This document shows, piece by piece, positions 13,725 through 19,254 of a stretch of DNA of 19,254 bases. A program made the translations under genes and the position numbers. Source of the DNA: Nitrososphaera sp. UBA210. GTDB taxonomy: Archaea > Thermoproteota > Nitrososphaeria > Nitrososphaerales > Nitrososphaeraceae. Position 1 is the stretch's first letter. Every line of letters starts with the position of its first letter. Location of the stretch: contig DADA01000030.1 in NCBI GenBank assembly GCA_002494895.1, positions 1-19,254 on the forward strand, written 5' to 3'. The notes under the pieces were generated by a model that had not been told where the DNA came from, did no database searches, and worked only from the letters and a program-made list of their open reading frames with translations.

Positions 13725-14744
13725 TCAGGGGCGAAACTTGTTGGACTTGTCAAATATTTCCCTGTTGATTATCTGCTTTAGCCTGCTTTTACTTATAAGC
13801 GGCACCTTGTCAGAGCTATAGTTGCCGACGATGCAATTGGTCTTGGGATTCACGTACTGCTTTCTCTGGCGCAAGTAAACTTCGGGAGACAAGAGGACAT
13901 ACCTGTTCTCTGACTCGATGGTGTACTGGGCCTCACTCTCGTTGATGAGAGTCTCGTGCATTTTTTCGCCGGGCCTGATGGATGACCTGACAACCTTGAC
14001 CTTCTTTCCAGTTAGATCGACTATGGAATCGGCCAGGTCGCCTAGCCTGTACGCCTCGAGCTTAGGCACGAATATCTCGGCCCCTTTGGCTTTTGCCACG
14101 CCTGCAAGTATGAGGTCCAGCGCTTCAGCCAGCGTAATGTTAAAGCGCGTCATTTCCGGGTCGGTAATCGTTATGCTCCCCGAGGTCTGTATTCCCCGCA
14201 GTAGCTGCGGGACTACCGAGCCTCTGCTCCCCATCACATTGCCATACCTTACTGAGGTAAACACAGTCTTTCTGAGACCTTTGTAAAAGTTTGCGGCTGT
14301 AAAGATCTTTTCCATTACCAGCTTGGTAGCGCCATAGGTGTTCAGTGGAGACACGGCTTTGTCAGAGCTGACGGCCATTGCCACTTCCACCTCTTCTTCC
14401 ATGCAAACGTCGATAACATTCTGCGAGCCGATTACGTTCGTCTTGACAGCCTCAAACGGGTTGTATTCTGCCACAGGCACCTGCTTTAGCGCTGCCACAT
14501 GGAAAACAATATCAATGCCTTCAATTGCCATCCTGAGCCTTTCCTTGTCCCTCACATCGCCGATCAAGAAGCGCATGCGGTCGTCCACAATATCGTTTGA
14601 CATTTCAAGCTGCTTGACCTCGTCTCTACTGAAAACTCTCACCGTAGACACATCGAGTTCAAGCATTTTTTTTGTGAGTGCACGCCCGAGCGAGCCTGTC
14701 CCGCCGGTCACGAGCACCTTCTTACCGCGGAATATGCTCTTCAT
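13725..14744 (-). CDS. UDP-HexNAc 4,6-dehydratase, inverting type (PseB/FlaA1/CapD family)
   Basis: 339 residues from ATG. An extended short-chain dehydrogenase: nucleotide-binding GGTGSLG (14-20), SRDEVKQLEM (39-48), IGDVRDKERL (61-70), HVAALKQVPVAEYNPFEAVKTN (82-103) and the catalytic block SSDKAVSPLNTYGATK, with D128, K129, Y137 and K141. SSDKA replaces the more common STDKA. The block PEMTRFNIT matches the family's MTRFW/MTRF segment. Members convert UDP-GlcNAc to a 4-keto-6-deoxy sugar, with or without C5 inversion, the first step to pseudaminate, FucNAc-type and bacillosamine-type sugars. It is the first gene of a minus-strand group and is divergent from the GT2 gene across 172 bp. Confidence 0.9.
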   Translation of the reverse strand: MKSIFRGKKVLVTGGTGSLGRALTKKMLELDVSTVRVFSRDEVKQLEMSNDIVDDRMRFLIGDVRDKERLRMAIEGIDIVFHVAALKQVPVAEYNPFEAVKTNVIGSQNVIDVCMEEEVEVAMAVSSDKAVSPLNTYGATKLVMEKIFTAANFYKGLRKTVFTSVRYGNVMGSRGSVVPQLLRGIQTSGSITITDPEMTRFNITLAEALDLILAGVAKAKGAEIFVPKLEAYRLGDLADSIVDLTGKKVKVVRSSIRPGEKMHETLINESEAQYTIESENRYVLLSPEVYLRQRKQYVNPKTNCIVGNYSSDKVPLISKSRLKQIINREIFDKSNKFRP

Positions 14745-14772
14745 TGGGTTGCATCATAAGAGAGTTTTTCCG

Positions 14773-14780
14773 TATTAAAA
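14773..14780 (-). promoter_or_regulatory. TATA-like box of the 4,6-dehydratase gene
   Basis: The minus-strand TTTTAATA is centred about 32 nt before the ATG at 14744, giving a predicted leader of about 6 nt. Confidence 0.5.
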
Positions 14781-14810
14781 TCTTGTATCAATATTGTGCT
14801 AGCAAACGAT

Positions 14811-14857
14811 CAAGATCGTGACAACAGACAGCCATGATAACGGGGCCATCGATCTTG
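14811..14857. repeat. Inverted repeat CAAGATCG / CGATCTTG in the divergent intergenic region
   Basis: Perfect 8-base arms lie at 14811-14818 and 14850-14857, separated by 31 bases. They sit between the TATA-like box of the dehydratase (14773-14780) and that of the GT2 gene (14862-14873). It could be a paired binding site for a regulator of both genes, or chance. Confidence 0.35.
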
Positions 14858-14861
14858 CAAC

Positions 14862-14873
14862 AAATTAATTAAC
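14862..14873 (+). promoter_or_regulatory. TATA-like box of the GT2 gene
   Basis: AAATTAATTAAC is centred about 50 nt before the TTG start, predicting a transcript with a leader of roughly 24 nt. That leader would contain the SD sequence at 14901-14909. Confidence 0.5.
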
Positions 14874-14900
14874 ATGATCGACAGACAATCCAAGCAACTC

Positions 14901-14909
14901 AGGTAGGAG
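14901..14909 (+). promoter_or_regulatory. Shine-Dalgarno sequence supporting the TTG start of the GT2 gene
   Basis: AGGTAGGAG ends 7 nt before the TTG at 14917. It pairs with the 3' end of archaeal 16S rRNA (anti-SD CACCTCCT) and fixes the start. Most genes in the left half of the window lack such a sequence. Confidence 0.6.
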
Positions 14910-14916
14910 ATGACAA

Positions 14917-15858
14917 TTGAAGTACATCGATAGACCATCCGGAAGTTTCGCGGACAGGAAGGTCGCCCAGCCTGACCTCGAATCCGTCGATGTACTCACG
15001 CTCACTTTGGATGCAGACAATTTCCTTGAAAAGTGCCTTTATTCGCTTTACAGGGAAGTGCCTGTTAGGAGGCTTTTGGTATGCGATGGAGGGTCCAAGG
15101 ATGAGACCCAAAGCATACTCAAGAAATTTCCGCGCGTGGAATTATTTGTCCGGCCTGATTTGAAGACGACCGGCAAGAGCTTGGAATTTCTTGTATCCCT
15201 GGTGGAAACAGAGTGGTGCGTCATCACGGACGCAGACATCGAGCTCGCCCCTGGCTGGTACGACGAGATGTTCAACAATAGGCGGGGATTTGACGTGGGT
15301 GAAAGCAGCAGGAGGCTAACTGCTTTTCACATGTACAAGGAAGATACCCAGAAGCTTGACGAAGGCAAGAGATCGTTTGATATGTGCCACCTTGCACGCA
15401 AGACCGCAATCATGAACTTTCGCTGCGACGACGATTTCATGTGGAGGTTTACAGATATCATGTTCCGGCAGGTAGTGGAAAATTCAGGCTACACGTACAG
15501 GAAGGTAAGCTCGACCATGCATGTCCATAACGAGACAGAGAGGATAAGGTACGAATCAGACAGTCAGAAGAATTACCAGCAAGTAATCTGGAGCGAGCCA
15601 CGATTCGTCGTAGTCGACAAGAAAAAACATAAAGAGTACAGGATAAAACATGCAAAGGCCGTAGTAAAGTACCTCGACCCAGACAACCCATTCATCCAGG
15701 AAGTGGCTTTTGACAACTTGGTCAGGATCCTTGACAGGCATTGGGTTGCAGAGAATGGCCCCGCTTGGCTGGACAGGTACGACAAGGCGCTCTGCACTAT
15801 AGGAAAAGTGCTGCCTTCCAAAATCATTGCCCGCCTCAGGCGCCTTGCCAAACGGTAG
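14917..15858 (+). CDS. Family 2-like glycosyltransferase (GT-A fold)
   Basis: 313 residues from a TTG placed by an SD sequence. The GT-A nucleotide-sugar region shows VDVLTLTLDADNFLEKCLYS (24-43), then VCDGGSKDET (55-64) and the metal-binding DxD in TDADIEL (D105-A-D107). The remaining ~200 residues are soluble and charged, with DDDFMWRF and MHVHNETER possibly in the acceptor site. There is no transmembrane segment, unlike dolichol-phosphate transferases with membrane tails, so it acts at the inner face of the membrane or in the cytoplasm. It probably adds a sugar to a lipid-linked or protein-linked glycan. The 97-bp gap to the next chosen start partly overlaps the longer open frame of gmd. 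Confidence 0.88.
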   Translation: MKYIDRPSGSFADRKVAQPDLESVDVLTLTLDADNFLEKCLYSLYREVPVRRLLVCDGGSKDETQSILKKFPRVELFVRPDLKTTGKSLEFLVSLVETEWCVITDADIELAPGWYDEMFNNRRGFDVGESSRRLTAFHMYKEDTQKLDEGKRSFDMCHLARKTAIMNFRCDDDFMWRFTDIMFRQVVENSGYTYRKVSSTMHVHNETERIRYESDSQKNYQQVIWSEPRFVVVDKKKHKEYRIKHAKAVVKYLDPDNPFIQEVAFDNLVRILDRHWVAENGPAWLDRYDKALCTIGKVLPSKIIARLRRLAKR

Positions 15859-15910
15859 CCGGTTCGAAACTGAAGGTGTTCTGGCTTTTCACTGCCGGCG
15901 ACGGCATCAA

Positions 15911-17071
15911 ATGATATATAGAGTCATCGAATTCCGTAAAAGGAGGTGGATCGGGATCAAGAAAGCTCTGATAACAGGCATCACAGGGCAGGACGGGGCA
16001 TACCTTGCTGATTTCCTGCTGAAAAGAGGTTACAAGGTATTCGGTACCTTCAGGCGCGCATCTACGCCAAACTTCTGGCGGCTGCAGAGTCTGGGTATCG
16101 ATACCAAGGTCAACTTGATTCCGGGGGACCTGCTTGACATGGGCTCGCTAATGGAATCAATAAAAGTCGCCGATCCCGAAGAAATATACAATCTGGCGGC
16201 TGCAAGTTTTGTAAGCACTGCCTTTGAACAGCCAGTCGGAAACGCAGAGATAACGGGTCTGGCGGTAACGAAGCTGCTTGAGGCGGCGCGCTTTTTTAAC
16301 CCGGGCATAAAATTCTACCAAGCATCAAGCAGCGAGATGTATGGCAATACCGGGAAAGCAGTCCAGAACGAAGAAACCCCCTTCATTCCGGCAAGCCCTT
16401 ATGCGGTATCAAAGCTGTACGCTCACTGGATCACACACATCTACAGGCAGTCATACGACATGTTTGCTGTCGCAGGAGTACTGTTCAACCACGAATCGCC
16501 ACTTCGCGGACTAGAGTTCGTTTCAAGAAAGATAACCAACGGAGTTGCAGAAATACACCTAGGACTAAGGAGGGAACTAGTTCTGGGGAACTTGGATGCG
16601 GAGAGAGACTGGGGGTATGCTCCAGAGTACGTTGAGGCTATGCACCTCATGCTGCAAAACTCCAAGCCAGAAACTTTTGTGGTCAGCACAGGCGAGTCAC
16701 ACACGGTCAGGGATTTTGCCAAGCTTGCGTTTGAGCTTGTTGGCATGGATTGGAAAAAGCACGTAAGAGTTGACAAGAGGTTCTTCAGGCCTCTTGACGT
16801 TGATTATCTGTGCGGGGATTGCAGAAAAGCCAGGCGCATTCTAAATTGGGAACCCAAAGTGAAATTCAGCCAGCTGGTCAAACTCATGCTTGACGAGGAC
16901 ATCCGGCGGTGGAAGATGTTCGTGAACGGCAAGTCTTTTGCATGGGATGCACCGCTGTACCCTAGCGAGCTGAACATTATCACCAGACTCAAAAGGGGTA
17001 AGGGAAGCAATCTAGGTCTGCAGCGCGGTAAGACAGGAGCCCGCGCTATCTCGCGGTCGGCCGCAAAGTAA
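15911..17071 (+). CDS. gmd: GDP-mannose 4,6-dehydratase
   Basis: 386 residues from ATG 15911. It converts GDP-mannose to GDP-4-keto-6-deoxymannose, the precursor of GDP-fucose, rhamnose and perosamine. Motifs: GITGQDGAYL (23-32, NADP binding), SSSEMYG (139-145), YAVSK (Y164, K168 catalytic pair), FNHESPLRG (192-200) and DAERDWGYAPEYVEAM (229-244). The C-terminus carries ~25 extra basic residues beyond the usual end. The start is odd. Family members begin near IKKALITGITGQDG, here an ATC at 15956 with a perfect SD in front, whereas the ATG at 15911 overlaps a TATA box. The true start may therefore be AUC 15956 (371 residues). Confidence 0.93.
   Translation: MIYRVIEFRKRRWIGIKKALITGITGQDGAYLADFLLKRGYKVFGTFRRASTPNFWRLQSLGIDTKVNLIPGDLLDMGSLMESIKVADPEEIYNLAAASFVSTAFEQPVGNAEITGLAVTKLLEAARFFNPGIKFYQASSSEMYGNTGKAVQNEETPFIPASPYAVSKLYAHWITHIYRQSYDMFAVAGVLFNHESPLRGLEFVSRKITNGVAEIHLGLRRELVLGNLDAERDWGYAPEYVEAMHLMLQNSKPETFVVSTGESHTVRDFAKLAFELVGMDWKKHVRVDKRFFRPLDVDYLCGDCRKARRILNWEPKVKFSQLVKLMLDEDIRRWKMFVNGKSFAWDAPLYPSELNIITRLKRGKGSNLGLQRGKTGARAISRSAAK
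15914..15920 (+). promoter_or_regulatory. TATA box of gmd
   Basis: ATATATA overlaps the ATG at 15911. A TATA box here predicts transcription from about 15943, downstream of that ATG, so a transcript from this promoter could not use it. Confidence 0.5.
15941..15948 (+). promoter_or_regulatory. Strong Shine-Dalgarno sequence before an ATC codon of gmd
   Basis: AGGAGGTG is a full 8-base match to the archaeal anti-SD and ends 7 nt before ATC at 15956, where relatives of Gmd have their initiator Met. No ATG, GTG or TTG in the gmd frame occurs at a suitable distance. Confidence 0.55.
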
Positions 17072-17219
17072 GCTGGCAAAGTTGAGGCGGATCACGGCAT
17101 CCCCAGCACAATTCTCCAAATGCATGATAATTGGAACGGTGCTGGATCAAGGCCCTTGTCATAACTTGCTATTGCGGCAAAAGATAAGTGGGTGCAATCT
17201 GATCTTCGCAACATCCCTA

Positions 17220-17963
17220 TTGAGCAAACGACGATATACTTACTTTAAGGGAATGCAAGACAAGGGCTTCAACGTAGGATCCATGAAGAAATATGCAACC
17301 CGAAAACAAGAGATCGACAAGCGACTCGAAGAAATAATTACAACGGTAATCAAGGGAAAACGCCTGAAGATCGTGGATGTTTGTTGCGGCATCGGGCATA
17401 TTGTCCATTTGCTCTCAGAAATAAGCCCACGATCTTGCTTTCACGGAATAGACCAGACGTCGTACCTAATCAGAGAAGCGCGGCGCCTCAATGCTGGCAA
17501 CACGTTGGCAACCTTTGAGGCAGGAGATATTTACGACCTTGCGGGCAAATACAGAAAGCAATTCGATATTTCTGTCAGCTGGAAGACGTTATCATGGCTG
17601 CCGCACTACGACAAAATGCTGAAAGCCCTGGTGACAGTTACAAGAAAACATATCTTCCTCAGCTCGTTGTTCTATGAAGGTGACATTGACTTTGAAATCA
17701 AGGTCAGAGAGTACAAAAAGGAGCGAGCCAAAAGGGGGTTTAATTCATACTACAATGTCTATAGCTTACCACACTTCAGGGAGTATGTATTCAACCTGGG
17801 CGTAAAAGACATCCAAGTGCATGATTTTGAGATCGGAATCGATCTGCCGCGACCGCCTATTGACCTGATGGGCACGTACACCCTCAAGATGCAGAATAGA
17901 AATCGATTGCAGGTTAGCGGCGCGGTGGTAATGAGCTGGAAGATAATCCGCCTCGACCTGTAG
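17220..17963 (+). CDS. Class I SAM-dependent methyltransferase
   Basis: 247 residues from the TTG at 17220. The frame is open from 17082, but the extra 46 residues look non-coding (Cys-rich, no family resemblance). ATG 17253 and ATG 17283 are further candidates. The SAM-binding motif is IVDVCCGIGHIVHLL, with Cys in place of the first Gly of the usual DxGCGxG (residues 53-59). The strand-2 acidic residue is in FHGIDQT, and GDIYDL and WKTLSWLPHYDKML follow as motifs II and III. The C-terminal half (YKKERAKRGFNSYYNVYSLPHFREYVF) is typical of small-molecule or sugar methyltransferases. Its position between gmd and a GNAT suggests a sugar substrate; this is inference. Confidence 0.8.
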   Translation: MSKRRYTYFKGMQDKGFNVGSMKKYATRKQEIDKRLEEIITTVIKGKRLKIVDVCCGIGHIVHLLSEISPRSCFHGIDQTSYLIREARRLNAGNTLATFEAGDIYDLAGKYRKQFDISVSWKTLSWLPHYDKMLKALVTVTRKHIFLSSLFYEGDIDFEIKVREYKKERAKRGFNSYYNVYSLPHFREYVFNLGVKDIQVHDFEIGIDLPRPPIDLMGTYTLKMQNRNRLQVSGAVVMSWKIIRLDL

Positions 17964-18063
17964 TCTCAACTTTGCCACGCAATTTAGTGCGAATCCCGGA
18001 AGGGCCAATCAGCAACATGCCATTTGAGAGATCTACTTTGAACAGCAATTCTAGCTCAAGATG

Positions 18064-18072
18064 TATTAATAG
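18064..18072 (+). promoter_or_regulatory. TATA-like box of the GNAT gene
   Basis: TATTAATAG is centred about 35 nt before the ATG at 18103, predicting a leader of about 9 nt. That leader includes a weak SD-like GGTG (18095-18098). The rest of the 139-bp gap from 17964 shows nothing recognisable. Confidence 0.45.
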
Positions 18073-18102
18073 GAGTCAGGACTTGTTGAACTAGGGTGCA
18101 AG

Positions 18103-18675
18103 ATGCTGTCGCGTCGCGATCTGCGATTTGAAACGAAGGTAAAACCGGAAGCCCTCAAACAGTTTCTTCTCTCTTTGTCTAGCGAAACTCTGCATACATT
18201 CAACCATTTTGGGACAGAAATTAACCAGTCGAATGTTGACACAATAGTTCAGAAAGAGCTGACAAGAGCGGACAAGCTACGATTCTTTTTAACTGCAGGA
18301 GATGGGCAAATAATATCCTACGGTTTTCTCACGCTCTTCGAGAAGCCTGCCAAGAAACACAACTGCATTTTAGGACTTGTGGTTTCAGATGACTGGCAGA
18401 ACAAGGGATACGGCAAGGCGATGTGCATGCACATGATAAAGCAGGCCTGGGAAGCGGGGCTCAAAAAAATTTGGCTAAACGTCTATGCGGACAATCCCCA
18501 GGCGAGTCGCCTCTACAGGGCGGCCGGGTTCGAAGTTGAAGGAGTCTTTATGGCAGATGAGGAGGTTGAAGTTGGAGACGAGAGGCATGTCGTAAGCATG
18601 GCCATTTTCAGAGACAGGCACTTTGGAAAAGCAGAGCGGCTGAAAATCTGGAGCAGCGTTGAAGGTCAGGACTGA
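18103..18675 (+). CDS. GNAT-family N-acetyltransferase
   Basis: 190 residues from ATG. The acetyl-CoA binding motif A is GLVVSDDWQNKGYGKAM (91-107), containing the Q-x2-G-x-G loop (QNKGYG). Motif B follows as NVYADNPQASRLYRAAGFEVEG (126-147), with Y138 in the position of the usual catalytic tyrosine. The last ~40 residues include the final strand (RHVVSMAIF). It transfers an acetyl group from acetyl-CoA to an amine. The surrounding dehydratase and aminotransferase genes suggest an amino-sugar acceptor such as those handled by PseH/WecD-type enzymes. A protein or antibiotic target cannot be excluded. Confidence 0.85.
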   Translation: MLSRRDLRFETKVKPEALKQFLLSLSSETLHTFNHFGTEINQSNVDTIVQKELTRADKLRFFLTAGDGQIISYGFLTLFEKPAKKHNCILGLVVSDDWQNKGYGKAMCMHMIKQAWEAGLKKIWLNVYADNPQASRLYRAAGFEVEGVFMADEEVEVGDERHVVSMAIFRDRHFGKAERLKIWSSVEGQD

Positions 18676-18743
18676 GTAGATTTCTGTTACTGCCTTCCGC
18701 ACGATCAAGCGTAAGAGATCGAGCCACGCTGGATCAAAAGACG

Positions 18744-18752
18744 TTATATATT
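18744..18752 (+). promoter_or_regulatory. TATA box of the C-methyltransferase gene
   Basis: TTATATATT is centred about 31 nt before the ATG at 18779. The first arm of an inverted repeat starts at its last two bases. Confidence 0.6.
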
Positions 18753-18770
18753 GCAGGAGAGCACCTGCAA
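18751..18770. repeat. Inverted repeat TTGCAGG-6-CCTGCAA between TATA box and start codon
   Basis: Perfect 7-base arms (18751-18757 and 18764-18770) are separated by AGAGCA. The repeat fills the space between the TATA box and the predicted transcription start, the classical place for an archaeal repressor site. Confidence 0.45.
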
Positions 18771-18778
18771 CTTGACAG

Positions 18779-19254
18779 ATGCGCAGCAAATACCAGCTAC
18801 CGGAGGGTCTTGTCACGATAAGGAAATGTCGAATCTGCGGCAAGGAAAAGTTACAACAGGTCTTATCTCTGGGGACGCAATACCTTAGCAATTTTGTTGA
18901 AGTCCCAGACCAAGCCGTTTTTGCCGCCCCGGTAGAGCTTGTGCTTTGCAGCAAGAGAAGTGGAGGCTGTGGTCTTTTGCAGCTAAAGCACTCGGTGCCA
19001 GGTGACCTCCTATACCGCAAGTTTTGGTACAAGAGCGGCACCAACCAGACCATGAAAGACGCCCTAGCAGACGTGGTTGACAAGGCAGAGACAATCGCCA
19101 GACTTCGCGACGTTGACATCGTCCTGGACATCGGGGCAAACGACGGCACTCTATTGCGATGCTATGACAACAAAAACTTGCAGCTGGTCGGCTTTGAACC
19201 CGCAGTCAACCTTGTCAGAGACGCGCAGGTAGGCACGACCAGGATAATAAACGA
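18779..19254 (+). CDS. NDP-hexose C-methyltransferase (zinc-binding, SAM-dependent), N-terminal part; 3' end outside window
   Basis: 158 residues are visible from ATG to the window edge, with no stop. The N-terminal zinc-binding domain has CRICG (C17, C20) and C57-x6-C64 in LVLCSKRSGGCGLLQL, with VLSLGTQYLSNF between. Next come DLLYRKFWYKSGTNQTM (77-92) and the SAM-binding DIGANDGTLL (117-126), then GFEPAVN (138-144). This order is that of the Methyltransf_13/11/14 architecture of sugar C-methyltransferases such as TylC3/EvaC, which C-methylate 4-keto-deoxysugars. The substrate would fit the 4-keto-6-deoxy product of Gmd or of the PseB-like enzyme; which one is unknown. Confidence 0.9.
   Translation, partial: MRSKYQLPEGLVTIRKCRICGKEKLQQVLSLGTQYLSNFVEVPDQAVFAAPVELVLCSKRSGGCGLLQLKHSVPGDLLYRKFWYKSGTNQTMKDALADVVDKAETIARLRDVDIVLDIGANDGTLLRCYDNKNLQLVGFEPAVNLVRDAQVGTTRIIN

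Noticed and set aside
15827..15910. Longer gmd frame starting at an ATG inside the GT2 gene
   Set aside because: It would overlap the GT2 coding end and add Cys/His/Arg-rich residues unlike any Gmd N-terminus.
18475..19149. 224-residue minus-strand frame overlapping the GNAT and C-methyltransferase genes
   Set aside because: Both plus-strand genes have clear family motifs across this interval. The minus frame is a low-complexity shadow.
1..19254. CRISPR arrays, tRNA or rRNA genes, IS elements
   Set aside because: I looked for regular direct repeats, cloverleaf-like segments with CCA/GGTTCGA-type arms, and transposase motifs in the gaps, and saw none.

Overview
The window looks like a chromosomal segment of an ammonia-oxidising archaeon of the Thaumarchaeota (Nitrososphaerota), most likely a soil Nitrososphaera-type organism. 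This rests on archaeal/eukaryote-type genes (a Cdv/ESCRT cell-division ATPase, ribosomal protein S6e, aIF2-gamma, archaeal-type IleRS), tiny thaumarchaeal-style zinc-ribbon proteins, many TTG starts, and TATA-like boxes centred about 25-32 nt before start codons, as expected for leaderless transcripts. The genus is an inference; no rRNA is present.

Left half (1-10008), housekeeping. The tail of a probable CdvB (ESCRT-III-like) gene is followed by cdvC (Vps4-like AAA ATPase with a MIT domain). Inorganic pyrophosphatase runs on the minus strand, convergent with cdvC with no bases between the stop codons, and divergent from ileS. Next come an unknown 111-aa protein, a 48-aa protein, a dual-specificity phosphatase, and two small zinc-ribbon proteins that face each other tail to tail. 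Then S6e, aIF2-gamma, a PIN-domain nuclease and a UPF0173 metallo-hydrolase follow. The 48-aa and 59-aa genes are easily missed because they are so short.

Right half (10009-19254), surface-glycan synthesis. A Gfo/Idh/MocA oxidoreductase on the plus strand converges on a minus-strand trio: an inverting UDP-HexNAc 4,6-dehydratase (PseB/FlaA1 type), a GT-B/PseG-like protein, and a class III (GSA-like) aminotransferase. Divergent from these, on the plus strand, are a GT2 glycosyltransferase, GDP-mannose 4,6-dehydratase, a SAM methyltransferase, a GNAT acetyltransferase, and the start of an NDP-hexose C-methyltransferase cut by the window end. Together they look like a supply line for modified (4-keto, amino, acetylated, C-methylated) deoxysugars for S-layer or extracellular glycans. 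Both a UDP-HexNAc branch and a GDP-mannose branch are represented. No nonulosonate synthase (NeuB/PseI) or CMP-transferase is visible here.

Regulation. Most housekeeping genes have a TATA-like box at leaderless spacing. In the glycan island at least two genes (GT2 and gmd) carry clear Shine-Dalgarno sequences. The gmd SD is ideally spaced to an AUC codon at the position where the family normally starts. No IS elements, CRISPR arrays, tRNAs or rRNAs were recognised. No gene-free stretch exceeds about 225 bases.
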